Shown: positions 46,721 to 56,098 of the stretch, one piece after another
How positions within the stretch are numbered: the first letter of the stretch is position 1
How the letters are laid out: each line of letters opens with the position of its first letter
NCBI RefSeq assembly: GCF_964065165.1
Contig: NZ_OZ061549.1
Span: forward strand, 558,001-622,000
From: Levilactobacillus yonginensis
Lineage (GTDB): Bacteria; Bacillota; Bacilli; Lactobacillales; Lactobacillaceae
Length of the DNA stretch: 64,000 nt
Reading direction: 5' to 3'
The notes under the pieces: model-generated
Seen by the model: only the letters and a program-made list of their open reading frames with translations
Databases searched by the model: none
What the model was told of the DNA's origin: nothing
Program-made: the position numbers and the translations under genes

Positions 46721-46751
46721 TGGCCCTGAAGTAAACTTTAAGGTGTATGAT
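46721..46751 (+). promoter_or_regulatory. MerR-type promoter of the aldo/keto reductase gene
   Basis: TGGCCC and TATGAT have a 19-bp spacer, with the dyad CTGAAG-TAAA-CTTTAAG at the same place as in the promoters at 40.7 and 42.9 kb. The start codon lies 34 bp past the -10. Confidence 0.78.
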
Positions 46752-46784
46752 GACTTTATTAAGTTGATTAAAGGAGTGTGCTTT

Positions 46785-47627
46785 ATGGAAACTGTAAAAC
46801 TAAATGATGGTAACTCAATGCCCGTCTTTGGCTTTGGCGTCTTTCAAATCGCTGATTTGAATGTTGCCGAACAAGCTGTCGTTGACGCAATTCATACCGG
46901 GTACCGCTTACTCGATACCGCCCAATCGTATGGTAACGAAGAAGCTGTCGGTAAGGGGATTAAACGTTCAGGGGTTAAGCGTGAAGACCTATTTATCACC
47001 TCTAAGTTATGGGTAACCGACACTGGCTACGATGCAACCAAGAAGGCCTTTGAAACATCCCTTAAGAAACTCCAGCTGGACTACCTTGACCTCTACCTCA
47101 TTCACCAACCCTATGGCGACGTTTATGGGTCCTGGCGGGCGATGGAAGATTTACAAAAAGAAGGTAAGATCAAGTCGATTGGTCTCTCCAACTTCGATAG
47201 TGACCGGCTGATTGATTTGACTCTGTTTAATGACATTAAACCGGCCCTCAACCAGATCGAAATCAATCCCTGGAACCAGCAGCCTACAAGTATTGACTTC
47301 ATGCGTGAGCAAAACATTCAACCAGAGGCGTGGGCTCCATTTGCTGAAGGTAAGCACGATATTTTCACGAACGACGTTTTAAGTGGCATCGCAACCAGTC
47401 ACAATAAATCCGTTGGCCAAGTTATCCTGCGTTGGTTGACCCAACAAAAAATTGTGGCTTTAGCAAAATCCGTTCATCAGGAACGAATGGCAGAAAACCT
47501 CGATATCTTTGACTTCACACTAACTGACGATGAAATGCAGGCCATCAGTCGCTTAGACCGGAAGGAAAGCCAATTCTTCAATCACCGTGATCCAGCAGCG
47601 GTGGCCCGGATTGCTACTCTACATTAA
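46785..47627 (+). CDS. Aldo/keto reductase
   Basis: The 280-residue enzyme (from METVKLNDGNSMPVFGFGVF) is an AKR of the 2,5-diketo-gluconate reductase branch. The catalytic Asp, Tyr, Lys and His are in GYRLLDTAQSYGNE, ITSKLW and YLIHQPYG. The C-terminal NADPH region (SIGLSNFDSD, ALAKSVHQERMAENL) is complete. It reduces aldehydes and ketones, probably including methylglyoxal-type compounds. AGGAG is eight bases before the ATG. It is transcribed alone from a MerR-type promoter. Confidence 0.93.
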   Translation: METVKLNDGNSMPVFGFGVFQIADLNVAEQAVVDAIHTGYRLLDTAQSYGNEEAVGKGIKRSGVKREDLFITSKLWVTDTGYDATKKAFETSLKKLQLDYLDLYLIHQPYGDVYGSWRAMEDLQKEGKIKSIGLSNFDSDRLIDLTLFNDIKPALNQIEINPWNQQPTSIDFMREQNIQPEAWAPFAEGKHDIFTNDVLSGIATSHNKSVGQVILRWLTQQKIVALAKSVHQERMAENLDIFDFTLTDDEMQAISRLDRKESQFFNHRDPAAVARIATLH

Positions 47628-47717
47628 TTTAGCCGTACCGATACTTACTAATTCTGGATTGAAGCAAACTATCTAGGGTCCAACCTTTAGGTAAAAATAT
47701 AATAAGTTAACCTTTGA

Positions 47718-47749
47718 AGGGATCGTCCACGGTGGCGATCCCTTTTTTG
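47718..47749 (+). terminator. Intrinsic terminator of the aldo/keto reductase gene
   Basis: GGGATCG and CGATCCC pair, followed by TTTTTTGC. Confidence 0.88.
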
Positions 47750-47855
47750 CTGCTATCAAAGGAATTCTCAATTCCCAGACTTACCAAAGGGGCCTGAAGC
47801 AACAATCGCCCAGACCCCCTTACAATCAATTTAAACGATAACTAGCCAGCCATAC

Positions 47856-49853
47856 CTACCCACGGCGCCGCAAAGTTCGGTCTGGCGTTTGCCCAATAAA
47901 CAAGGGGACTTTCTCTTCGACCACATCACTAAATTCCAACCCGTACCAGCGCTTGGGCGACAGCGTGATGCGTTGTAACAATAATCGTCCTCCAATCAGT
48001 AATCGGTCCAATGCTGGCAGATTGCCTTGTACCCCCAGGTCCTGGAACTCTTGATTTAAAATAACAAATTTAAAGTTACCAACCCGGCGCTCTGGCATAC
48101 TGGAATATCGGGGAGCTTGGTCATCCAACACTCCCTCTGCCAACAGGTCATTGACGATTTGGCGCAGATAGACGTTGAGCCGTTGTGGCTTCTTGAAACC
48201 CAGGTACAGTTGCACGTTCATCACGTTGCGCGTCCCCAGCGATTCTACAGTGTACGAGCACTCGTAAGGCGTGTCCGCCTCATTCACCGTCACAAACCAG
48301 TAGACCCGCGCACGCTTAGGCTGCTGATCCAGAATGGAATAAATGACCGCTCGCTTGATAGCGTAGTCGTCCGCCACGTTGCTTAGATAAACCAAATTTG
48401 TGGCAAACGGTGGCACATTTTTGTCCTTACTCAGCGCTTGCAACTGTGGTAAGAAGTTTAGTAAGGACACATCCTCTTTTTCCTCCAGGTGCGCGTCCCT
48501 GCGGCGATTACCGTAATACCAGAACACCATGACCGTCAAAATGAGCAGCGTAATGATCAGCGTGACGTACCCACCGTGTACGAACTTAACCAAGCTGGCT
48601 AAGAGAAACAAACTTTCCAGGAGACCGAAGCAGACGATGAAGGCCCGCGCCAACACCCTATGATGCCGCTTGCGGAGAAACGCGTGCAAGAGCACCGTCG
48701 TCATCAACATGGTTACTGTAATAGCCAACCCGTAGGCCGCCTCCATGTGGCTAGACGTGCGGAAGTACCAGACAATCGTCAGGGTAATCGCGCATAACAG
48801 CCAGTTCACGGTACCAATATACAGTTGGCTCTTCACGTGACCAGGAAATTTAATTCGCAGTCGCGGCAATAATTTGAGTCCCATGGCTTCATGAACCAGC
48901 GTAAAGGACCCCGTGATCAACGCTTGCGAGGCAATAATGGCCGCCAATGTAGCAATCACAATGGCAAACAACCGCCAGTGCGCGGGAACCATGGCGTAGA
49001 ACGGGTTGACCGAGCGGATCGCCATGAGCTGCGCCGGGTGGTGAATCACCCAGGCCCCCTGACCCAGGTAGCTCAGCATCAACGTTACATACACGAATGG
49101 CCAGGTACCATAGATGTTGTGCTTTCCCACCTGGCCCATGTCCGAATACAGAGCTTCAGCCCCAGTGGTTGCCAGGAAGACACTCCCCAAAATAAAGATT
49201 CCCTGCCGATTAATGGGGCTGAATAAAAATTGTACCGCGTACAGTGGCGATAAAGCCCGTAACAGAGTCGGCAACGTTAGTAAATTGACTAGCCCCACGG
49301 CACCGATAAACCCAAACCAGATGAACATTAGCGGACCAAACGACCACCCAATTAGTTCTGTCCCAAAGCGTTGAATTAAGAAAAGCCCCAGCAGGATGCC
49401 CGTCACCACCGCCAAGACCCAACCCTGCGTCGTACTAAATTGTAGTGGACCCAGCGTTTGCCCTTTTAGGCCTTCAATCGCCGAAGTCACCGTCACAGCT
49501 GGCGTAAGCGTCCCATCCGCTAAAAGGGCCGCGCCACCAATCAGCGCAGGAATAATCAACCAACGCATGTGGTTGCGCACCAAGGCATAGAGGGCAAAGA
49601 TCCCCCCTTCATGCCGGTTGTCGGCTCGCATGGCTAGTAAGATGTATTTAATCGTCGTAATCAGCATCAACGTCCAGAAAATCAACGAAATACTTCCCAA
49701 CATCACGGGTGTACTGGCCGCCATTTCTTGATGACCGGCCGCACCGATAATGGCGTTCATCACGTACAATGGTGACGTCCCAATGTCTCCGTACACAATT
49801 CCTAGAGTCATCAACATCCCTAGTGCGGACAACCGCTGTGTCGTGGATTTCAT
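47856..49853 (-). CDS. kup: Kup potassium transporter
   Basis: The 665-residue protein has about twelve membrane helices in the first 440 residues and a cytoplasmic tail. [18 protein letters not shown] and the [17 protein letters not shown] segment are the KUP signatures. It takes up potassium with protons. GGGGGCGAG precedes the ATG. A stem-loop (CCCCACATTC..GAATGTTTGGGG, 49906-49953) lies in the leader on the minus strand. I could not match it to a c-di-AMP or other known riboswitch. Confidence 0.94.
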   Translation of the reverse strand: MKSTTQRLSALGMLMTLGIVYGDIGTSPLYVMNAIIGAAGHQEMAASTPVMLGSISLIFWTLMLITTIKYILLAMRADNRHEGGIFALYALVRNHMRWLIIPALIGGAALLADGTLTPAVTVTSAIEGLKGQTLGPLQFSTTQGWVLAVVTGILLGLFLIQRFGTELIGWSFGPLMFIWFGFIGAVGLVNLLTLPTLLRALSPLYAVQFLFSPINRQGIFILGSVFLATTGAEALYSDMGQVGKHNIYGTWPFVYVTLMLSYLGQGAWVIHHPAQLMAIRSVNPFYAMVPAHWRLFAIVIATLAAIIASQALITGSFTLVHEAMGLKLLPRLRIKFPGHVKSQLYIGTVNWLLCAITLTIVWYFRTSSHMEAAYGLAITVTMLMTTVLLHAFLRKRHHRVLARAFIVCFGLLESLFLLASLVKFVHGGYVTLIITLLILTVMVFWYYGNRRRDAHLEEKEDVSLLNFLPQLQALSKDKNVPPFATNLVYLSNVADDYAIKRAVIYSILDQQPKRARVYWFVTVNEADTPYECSYTVESLGTRNVMNVQLYLGFKKPQRLNVYLRQIVNDLLAEGVLDDQAPRYSSMPERRVGNFKFVILNQEFQDLGVQGNLPALDRLLIGGRLLLQRITLSPKRWYGLEFSDVVEEKVPLFIGQTPDRTLRRRG

Positions 49854-49966
49854 GAACTCGCCCCCTACTCGCTACGAGGCCCATGATAGGCTGAATCACC
49901 AAGAACCCCAAACATTCAGTGGCAATTACGTCAGTCACTAACCGAATGTGGGGCGTTAAATTTAAG

Positions 49967-50251
49967 TCACTGTGAAACCCAATGGTGGCGCAACTCGCTG
50001 AGACCCCAGAGCATCACTGACCCTACTAGCCAAATAATACTCATTCCTTGAGTGAGCGTCGCCCCACTGATTTTGCCCGCAGAACGAAAGATTCGATAAA
50101 ACCCCAAACCAAAAATATTCAGGGTGTACGTATTCACTCGTTCAGCATGTACGTATGCATAGGTCCCAGAGATGCTCATCGACAATAAGGCCGTGACAAT
50201 CAAGAAACTAGCCAGTCCTTCAATACTTAATCGAATCAACCGATGTTTCAT
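49967..50251 (-). CDS. Small membrane protein, unknown function
   Basis: The 94-residue protein has two hydrophobic segments, about 12-34 (ASFLIVTALLSMSISGTYAY) and 66-84 (MSIIWLVGSVMLWGL). AGGGGG precedes the ATG at good spacing. No family is recognised. It lies upstream of kup in the same orientation with a 113-bp gap, so they may be co-transcribed. Confidence 0.7.
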   Translation of the reverse strand: MKHRLIRLSIEGLASFLIVTALLSMSISGTYAYVHAERVNTYTLNIFGLGFYRIFRSAGKISGATLTQGMSIIWLVGSVMLWGLSELRHHWVSQ

Positions 50252-50397
50252 GAGTCGTCCCCCTTTGATTAAGGGCTAGACTACCGGGAACTTTCACCAA
50301 TTGCGAGCAACTTGCGACGTTGTCCTCAATCGCTTAACAAACAAAAAACTCTCTGAGGGTGTCGCTTCGCTCTACCCTCGTAACCATATAGTGAAAT

Positions 50398-50436
50398 GAA
50401 CCGCCTTTCCCATTATACTTATGGGGAAGGCGGTTC
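50398..50436. repeat. Hairpin left of the IS110 element
   Basis: GAACCGCCTTTCCC pairs with GGGGAAGGCGGTTC around ATTATACTTAT. A similar hairpin lies to the right of the transposase at 51875-51913. They may be terminators or insertion-associated structures. The gap 50252-50397 holds no further gene. Confidence 0.6.
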
Positions 50437-50454
50437 ACTGTTCATCGTAGCTTT

Positions 50455-50600
50455 ATTGGCGCTGTCCCTAAGCCCGTACAAAAAACCGATGGCCTTTAGC
50501 TCCTGAGATTAACCAATTGTTGCCTTGAGCACGAATATAAAATTTCAATTCCTCAATAGCTGAAGGTGAATGGCCTACTAAACATTCTAGGAGGTATTCC
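50455..50600 (+). ncRNA. Candidate IS110 bridge RNA region
   Basis: The noncoding stretch between the left hairpin and the transposase gene contains the nine-pair stem CCTTTAGCT (50493-50501) / AGCTGAAGG (50558-50566) and, inside it, TTGAG (50525-50529) / CTCAA (50552-50556). IS110 elements of the non-IS1111 kind make a structured guide RNA from this position. No guide loops could be assigned without knowing both element ends and the target. Confidence 0.45.
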
Positions 50601-50602
50601 CC

Positions 50603-51781
50603 ATGGAAGTTGTCGCAGAGAGTGTCGCTGGAATTGACGTTCACCAAAAGCAAGTAACCATTACGGTTTTGATTGGTTCTTCTAGCGTTCAAAAACCTAA
50701 ACGGTTTTCGAACAGATTCGGAACGACCACTAGTGCTTTAAAAGCTTGTGGTGAATGGTTAGTTGAAAAGAATGTTGAAAAAGTTGCGATGGAAAGTACT
50801 GGTCAATACTGGCGACCAGTCTGGCAGGTATTAGAATCTTTCAACTTTGATATGATTTTGTGTAATCCTCGAATCATTAAAAATATTCCAGGGAAGAAAA
50901 CTGACCAAAAAGATTCAGAATGGTTAGCAGATCTAACCCGTTGTGGTCTTGTCTCAGCAAGCCTTATACCCCCACGCAATATCCAAGAATTAAGAGAATC
51001 TACCAGATCGCGAAAGAAGCTAATTCAATCAAGGACTCGAATTCGCAATGAAATTCATAACATTCTTCAACGATCAAACATTAAATTAACAAGTTTCATA
51101 ACAGATATTTTCTCTGGTTCTGGTCTGAGACTTTTGAACCTAGTTATAAATGGTGAGGTAATCACGTTACGTAAAGTAAGCTCATGTATGACTAAGCGAC
51201 TAAAGTCAACGCCAGAGCAAATTTTCGAATCGTTAGACGGCGTTCTAGGGAAAAATGATCTCAGCCTAATGGTCATTCAAATGAAACTACTTGATGACTA
51301 TGGTCGAGCAATCACTGAATTAGATAATCTAATTGATGAGCAATTGGCAGATCAAGCTGATTTACTACATCGTCTTCAAGAAATTCCTGGTATCAGTGAT
51401 ACAACCGCTCAGACCGTCATCGCCGAGGTTGGCCCGGATGTAAGTCCGTTCGTCGATGCTCACCACCTAGCATCTTGGGCAGGCCTTTGCCCAGGTAGCT
51501 ACGAATCTGCCGGTAAGAAACATGGTTCCGCAACTTTACATGGTAATGGTCATCTAAAAGCGGCCCTAGTGACCGCCGCAATGGGGGCCAAGAGGACTAA
51601 GAAGTCCGGACTAAAAGATTACTACTGGCGGATAAGCTCAAGGATGGATAAGCAAAAGGCAGTTATAGCACTAGCACATAAACTCTTGCGAATAATCTAT
51701 GCCTTGATTCAAAACGGATCAACCTATCAAGAATATAAAAAAGACCAACGCAAGGCAATTACGTTGGCCACAAACAATTAA
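50603..51781 (+). CDS. IS110-family transposase
   Basis: The 392-residue protein has the RuvC-like DEDD domain: Asp12 in GIDVHQK, Glu64 in MESTGQYW, and Asp101/Asp104 in KTDQKDSEW. A coiled-coil region follows, then the Tnp20 domain (EIPGISDTTAQTVIAEVGPD, CPGSYESAGKKHG) with the conserved serine. CTAGGAGG lies upstream of the start. The frame is intact, so the element may be active. IS110 elements lack classic inverted ends, so the outer limits cannot be fixed here. Confidence 0.93.
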   Translation: MEVVAESVAGIDVHQKQVTITVLIGSSSVQKPKRFSNRFGTTTSALKACGEWLVEKNVEKVAMESTGQYWRPVWQVLESFNFDMILCNPRIIKNIPGKKTDQKDSEWLADLTRCGLVSASLIPPRNIQELRESTRSRKKLIQSRTRIRNEIHNILQRSNIKLTSFITDIFSGSGLRLLNLVINGEVITLRKVSSCMTKRLKSTPEQIFESLDGVLGKNDLSLMVIQMKLLDDYGRAITELDNLIDEQLADQADLLHRLQEIPGISDTTAQTVIAEVGPDVSPFVDAHHLASWAGLCPGSYESAGKKHGSATLHGNGHLKAALVTAAMGAKRTKKSGLKDYYWRISSRMDKQKAVIALAHKLLRIIYALIQNGSTYQEYKKDQRKAITLATNN

Positions 51782-51787
51782 ATACTA

Positions 51788-51817
51788 GCTAGTATCACAA
51801 GTATACTAGATTTTTTT
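51788..51817 (+). terminator. Intrinsic terminator of the IS110 transposase
   Basis: CTAGTAT and ATACTAG pair, followed by ATTTTTTT. Confidence 0.75.
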
Positions 51818-51874
51818 CGCAGATTCGAGCGTTATGGTTTCGTGCGCTCAAAAATCTCTTTATTTCATATAAAA

Positions 51875-51913
51875 AGAACCACTCCCCATTCCTACGAATG
51901 GGCGAGTGGTTCT
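51875..51913 (-). terminator. Hairpin right of the IS110 element
   Basis: AGAACCACTC, CCCATTC, loop, GAATGGG and CGAGTGGTTCT pair. A T run follows on the minus strand (TTTTTATATG), so it can stop transcripts entering the transposase gene from the right. Confidence 0.65.
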
Positions 51914-52046
51914 GAAAGCTAAGAAACTCCGGCTTGCTAAACAATCTCTCTGAATCCTTTATTAGCATCTCTTAAACTCTAATAGCTAACTGTACAGGAA
52001 AAATTGGGTTTCGTCAAGGGTTATTTGAATTTTTTTATATTGGCGC

Positions 52047-52224
52047 ACTCCGGCGGCCAGGGACGGGGCCTGCTGTGGGGACGCTTCAGCCACAAACCGG
52101 GCTTCTCGCTCGCTTTGAAGCCACGAAAAACCACGTGTCTTCCAAGACGCCCACGGCCTAAGCTAGCCTAAATCGCTAGCTAACGCCGTTTTCACCGCTG
52201 GCCCCGTCCCTGGCCACCTCCGGC
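52047..52224 (-). repeat. Structured intergenic element, family A
   Basis: The outer arms CTCCGGCGGCCAGGGACGGG and CCCGTCCCTGGCCACCTCCG pair nearly fully. In the minus-strand sense there follow ACGGCGTTAGCTAGC, GCTAGCTTAGGCCGTGGGCG, the hairpin GAAGACACG/CGTGGCTTC, AAGCCCGGTTTGTGGCT and GCGTCCCCACAG. The rest of 51914-52391 holds no gene. Confidence 0.85.
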
Positions 52225-52391
52225 TTACATAGATTATTACCAAAGGAATCCAATAATCTAACGAAGTTGTGTAATGAATGAAATCTCGATACTCTATAAT
52301 GTTTTACGTATCCGACCACTAAGTATTTAATACTTGGCATCTTAAAGTTAAATATCCGCCGCTCAACGCCAATGATAGTAAATTACTAACC

Positions 52392-53210
52392 TCATCCCCG
52401 ATGTCCGTTCAAGTAAGTTACCACATCGCGTCCCAACCGGTTCATCCCACGATACTGTTGTGCTTGATTTCCCTGCTGGGCCATGACCACAATAGTATAG
52501 ACACCGTGCTTGGTCCGAAAAAGACTGGCATCATTCTGAACGCCCTTGTCTGGATATTCGCCGGTCTTGTTGAAGACCGTTGCGTGCTTGACTAACTTGG
52601 GGAGCTTGGAATGGTTACGACAATGCCGCAACAACGTCAACATCCGGTTGTCGTACGTCTTACCCAGTAACTGGTGACGATAGGTTTCACTGAGAAACTG
52701 AGTCAAATCGGCCACCGACGTGTAGTTATCATGCCCCTTGGCCAATGCCCGTGTATCCATCATGTAGCGTCGCAGATGGGAATGCGTAAAGCCATACTGT
52801 TTCATCGTTTGATTGACCCGTTTGAACCCGCCCAACTTATGGATCAAACGGTTAGTCGCCGCATTATCCGAATTGTGAATCATCCGCTTTAGGTCAGTCT
52901 TGGTGGCCGCCGTCAGCGTCAACTTATGCTGCTGCACACGTTTAAAAACCGTCAACATCACGAACACCTTGATGGTGCTGGCTGAACGTTGACCACGAAC
53001 CCGCTGGTTACCCGTAGTCACTGACAAGGGCTGCTTGCCTAACCGCGTGACCTTGACCGACCAACGACCGTGAGCGGCCCGCATGTCCCGTTTAATCATT
53101 TTTTGAATGGTAGCTGGCTGAGCAGTCTTCGCCTTAGCCTGAACCCCAATTGCCGGCCACAACAAACTAGCTAATAAGAGCACTAGTAACCCTAACTTTA
53201 ATCGTCTCAT
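52392..53210 (-). CDS. Secreted class A beta-lactamase-like serine hydrolase
   Basis: The 272-residue protein has a signal peptide (LKLGLLVLLLASLLWPAIGVQA, cleavage near residue 26). The class A fold motifs are STIK at 78-81 (nucleophile Ser78), SDN at 114-116 and KTG at 215-217. The glutamate motif of true beta-lactamases (ExxLN) is not apparent where expected, so it may be a D,D-peptidase-like or other hydrolase rather than a resistance enzyme. Transcribed alone. Confidence 0.88.
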   Translation of the reverse strand: MRRLKLGLLVLLLASLLWPAIGVQAKAKTAQPATIQKMIKRDMRAAHGRWSVKVTRLGKQPLSVTTGNQRVRGQRSASTIKVFVMLTVFKRVQQHKLTLTAATKTDLKRMIHNSDNAATNRLIHKLGGFKRVNQTMKQYGFTHSHLRRYMMDTRALAKGHDNYTSVADLTQFLSETYRHQLLGKTYDNRMLTLLRHCRNHSKLPKLVKHATVFNKTGEYPDKGVQNDASLFRTKHGVYTIVVMAQQGNQAQQYRGMNRLGRDVVTYLNGHRG

Positions 53211-53405
53211 TTATTTACTCCTCACGATGATGTTGGTGTACGAGCCCTTTGGCTAAATGTTCGCCGGGCAGTATTTAGCTAAAATAAGCTATTTATAATG
53301 GTTTAATTATAGGTGAAAAATATATTAGCTGCAACATCGTTTCAGTAGTAGCCTAATCGCAGAAAGATTAATCCGACGCACTTTCTATTTATGTGAGACC
53401 ACATC

Positions 53406-53434
53406 TTGATAGCCACCTACTTAGAGCGTATACT
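53406..53434 (+). promoter_or_regulatory. Promoter of the 53530-53802 gene
   Basis: TTGATA and TATACT with a 17-bp spacer, 95 bp upstream of the start. The gap 53211-53529 otherwise shows nothing I can name. Confidence 0.7.
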
Positions 53435-53529
53435 TTGAATGTTATTAAGATTTATCATCGAATTCTAATGGTCAAACAACGGGGAAGGTTCGCTCGACCA
53501 TCAGCAATTCCAGGGAAGAAGTTGGGAAA

Positions 53530-53802
53530 ATGACTCGATTACTACACCCAAGCTTAAAAGAGTTAATGCGCATTGGGTTCGTTGATTTTTACATTCTATT
53601 AGCCGTGGGCGTCTGCTTAGTGATTCCGGTTCCGGACCGGATTATGCCAATAATCTCCAGTCTGGCAGCCGGTATCTTTACCATATCTGCCTTACTGACG
53701 ATTTGTGGGATGACGTTGAATCGCCTCTATCGTGAGGCCGAAACCTATTCGATTTTAGTCCTGCAGCTGGCTTTTATTTTCCTGTTTATGGGGTTACGAT
53801 AA
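53530..53802 (+). CDS. Small membrane protein, unknown function
   Basis: The 90-residue protein has three hydrophobic segments (about 16-33, 39-61 and 71-88), with NRLYREAE between the last two. GGGAA precedes the ATG and a well-formed promoter lies upstream. No family is recognised. Confidence 0.7.
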   Translation: MTRLLHPSLKELMRIGFVDFYILLAVGVCLVIPVPDRIMPIISSLAAGIFTISALLTICGMTLNRLYREAETYSILVLQLAFIFLFMGLR

Positions 53803-53841
53803 CTACCAGCTGCTCAAGGAATTCTATTAAAGACAATCAAT

Positions 53842-53890
53842 AAAAAAATGGACTAAGAAATTGTTTTCAGAATTTCTTAGTCCATTTTTT
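53842..53890. terminator. Bidirectional terminator
   Basis: AAAAAATGGACTAAGAAAT pairs with the matching arm ending CTTAGTCCATTTTTT around TGTTTTCAG. It serves the plus-strand gene and the minus-strand gene ending at 53957. Confidence 0.92.
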
Positions 53891-53956
53891 GTCAGGTTGT
53901 TAACAACTGTTGCCAAAATCATTTAAACAAAGCCGTCATTGATAACGCTTATTCAC

Positions 53957-54904
53957 TTAATCCGCAACTAATTTCGCATACTTAGCGGGATAGCGGAACA
54001 TCGCAAACATGGCCGTTCGTCCATCGGTCCCCTTCGCCATTGCCACGCCAATTTTTGCTTGAACAAAAAAGTTCTTGCGCGTTAGTCCTTGTTGACCGTA
54101 AAAATCAGACGATGGATCAAAATAAGTATGTAAAATGTCATTCGCGTTCATATTGTTTAGCATAAAAAAGCTTGAATCAGCCTTTTTGGCCCCATAACCT
54201 GCCCCATCAATTCCATAACTCTTCAACAGATTAAACATGTACTTTTCGCTGGCCGTATTAAGATTGTCAGCGGTCACATCCCCAAGAACCACATCATTGT
54301 CATTTGCCGCCGCAGAATTATCGGGATAGGCCTCTGCTTGCGTCAAAAAATGAACATGGCTATTGAGAATTTTGTTCAAAATCGACTTAGCCATCTGCAT
54401 CGTTTGGGGGTCTGGACTTGCGCCACCGCCCATGTTGAGAATCGCTGTCTTAGCAAGTGCATCATAGTCAGTGGACTTAGAAGTGGTCTTTCCTGTCGCA
54501 GTGGTTGTTGCATTAGGGGTTACACTCTTTGTCGGATTAACCTTTTTTAAATACCCCCGCCAGATCCAACCCTGCAAGGTGCCATCTGTACTTTTAACGT
54601 GGTAGTAGATAGATGCGTGTCCTTGGTACTTTTTGTAAAGTTTCTCGTGAGCATCTGTGTACCAAGTTACAGTTGGCGTGACGTCGTTATTACTGTAACG
54701 AATCCCCAAATGCTTAGAATACCGCGCCCCCTGTGTTGCAGTGTAAGTATGTTGCTTCATGCTCTTGCGCCAAACCAGACGGACTGAGTTAGATCTAGCC
54801 GCTGAATATTGACTATTGGCTGATGCCGAAATGCTCATGGCTCCTAGCATTCCTGCACTAACACCAATCACAATCACTCCTTGAATCCATTTCAAATTTC
54901 TCAT
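53957..54904 (-). CDS. Secreted protein with SLAP/GW-like repeat, unknown function
   Basis: The 315-residue product has a signal sequence (VIVIGVSAGMLGAMSISASA, cleavage near residue 30), a basic region with DGTLQGWIWRGYLKK (residues 109-123) that matches the 12319-13302 protein, a Thr/Ser linker and a C-terminal domain from about residue 150 (AILNMGGGASPDPQTMQMAK) that I do not recognise. The last part (AMFAMFRYPAKYAKL) recalls CAP-domain-like proteins only loosely. A surface role is likely. Confidence 0.75.
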   Translation of the reverse strand: MRNLKWIQGVIVIGVSAGMLGAMSISASANSQYSAARSNSVRLVWRKSMKQHTYTATQGARYSKHLGIRYSNNDVTPTVTWYTDAHEKLYKKYQGHASIYYHVKSTDGTLQGWIWRGYLKKVNPTKSVTPNATTTATGKTTSKSTDYDALAKTAILNMGGGASPDPQTMQMAKSILNKILNSHVHFLTQAEAYPDNSAAANDNDVVLGDVTADNLNTASEKYMFNLLKSYGIDGAGYGAKKADSSFFMLNNMNANDILHTYFDPSSDFYGQQGLTRKNFFVQAKIGVAMAKGTDGRTAMFAMFRYPAKYAKLVAD

Positions 54905-55142
54905 ATCCCCATCCTCCTATTAATGTAAGCTTATCACTACTTGAGAGCCCTTACTATATTATGGACAGATTCAACAGGGGTAATTTTCCAATTGATCAGC
55001 CCTAAATCAGATGTCGCTGCATTAAAAAACGCTCACCAATAAAGGCAAGCGTTCCTTTCTTGTGACACAGTATACGATACTACCTTCTTACGTTTTAATC
55101 TGACTTATCGACTACGTAAGCCCCTAAGCTCTTACCCCCAAC

Positions 55143-55487
55143 CTATGGTCCTAATGCATAAGAAAGTGTCGCAGTATATTTGTTGTAAAAAGTGGGCTTA
55201 GACTGCCTATTCACCACTAACACATCAACATCCGCACTTTCTGTAGAAAAGGGCACGTTAATTTGATAATATTGCTTCTTTTTGCCCCCGCTGTAGTACT
55301 TATGTTCCGATTTAGGAAGCTTACTGGGTCCGGACAAAATGGCTGCAATCGGGTGCCCATTTTCTAAAATAGATAATCGAACCGCATTCGTTGGCGTATA
55401 TGGTACAAAGAGAACCGGTACCAGCACCACGATGACAATTAGGATGATAGCAAGTCGTTTACAATTCTTTTTCCTACGCTTATTCAA
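55143..55487 (-). CDS. Small membrane-anchored protein, unknown
   Basis: The 114-residue product has a strongly basic N-terminus (NKRRKKNCKR), one membrane segment (about 12-30) and an extracytoplasmic domain of 80 residues. The start is TTG with GGTGAG eight bases upstream. No family is recognised. It lies among secreted-protein genes. Confidence 0.6.
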   Translation of the reverse strand: MNKRRKKNCKRLAIILIVIVVLVPVLFVPYTPTNAVRLSILENGHPIAAILSGPSKLPKSEHKYYSGGKKKQYYQINVPFSTESADVDVLVVNRQSKPTFYNKYTATLSYALGP

Positions 55488-55896
55488 TGATTTCTCACCA
55501 CTTTCCCAGTCGTTAATATGAAAATAAAAACGTTTAAAATTTCAATTATTTTGAATATTCCTAATGAAAGAGGCCCTCGTCTTGATGCAAGAACAGCTTT
55601 TAGAAGTCTGTAACTTGGACCTTGATGAGAAAATGCGGCGGCGATTACCCAAGCACATTAATTCTAAAAATAAGCGCGTAGCGGCTAGGCTCCTCGCTCC
55701 ACCAACTTCAACCCTTGATAATCCCCTGATATCAGCATTCGGTGCTAGTGACTAACTTGTTCTTGCAATTTGCGCACTAAAAGTAATCTCGCTTATGTAT
55801 AAATTTTCCATCCATAGTGGCTATTCTATTTAATTGACTTCCCATATCGCCTCCTACACACAAACATATAAGTCCCTATACTATCCAAAGGAGCAA

Positions 55897-55956
55897 ATGT
55901 GTGGTGCTTATACTTATAACTTATTCCTATTATTTTCTCTAGTCAATAGTAGCTGA
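55897..55956 (+). CDS. Possible 19-residue peptide
   Basis: ATG follows AAAGGAG closely. The peptide is MCGAYTYNLFLLFSLVNSS, hydrophobic in the middle. A -10-like TATACT lies just upstream, and a strong terminator follows at 55991. The surrounding gap 55488-56098 has one other plus-strand frame (55564-55755) without a ribosome binding site. It could be a small membrane peptide, or chance. Confidence 0.3.
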   Translation: MCGAYTYNLFLLFSLVNSS

Positions 55957-55990
55957 CACCAGTTCGAGATCGAAGTCCGTAAGTTTTCTA

Positions 55991-56047
55991 TAATTAAAAA
56001 TTGGCCATAGAAATTAAAAAACAATTTCTATGACCAATTTTTAATTA
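55991..56047. terminator. Bidirectional terminator
   Basis: AATTAAAAATTGG, CATAGAAATT, loop, AATTTCTATG and CCAATTTTTAATT form a long AT-rich hairpin with T tracts on both strands. Confidence 0.85.
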
Positions 56048-56098
56048 CTCTCGACTTCTGCCAAAATCAGCAAAGCAAAAGCCAACGTTAACCCGGTC

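Noticed and set aside
49906..49953. c-di-AMP riboswitch in front of kup
   Set aside because: Only one simple stem-loop of less than 50 bases is seen. The motif blocks of the ydaO class are not present, and the gap is too short.
52392..53210. A true class A beta-lactamase resistance gene
   Set aside because: SxxK, SDN and KTG are present, but the ExxLN glutamate segment is not apparent where expected, and such proteins are common chromosomal genes in lactobacilli.
55564..55755. A 63-residue plus-strand frame (MKEALVLMQEQLLEVCN...)
   Set aside because: No ribosome binding site and no recognisable family. It could be a transposase fragment, but I cannot support it.
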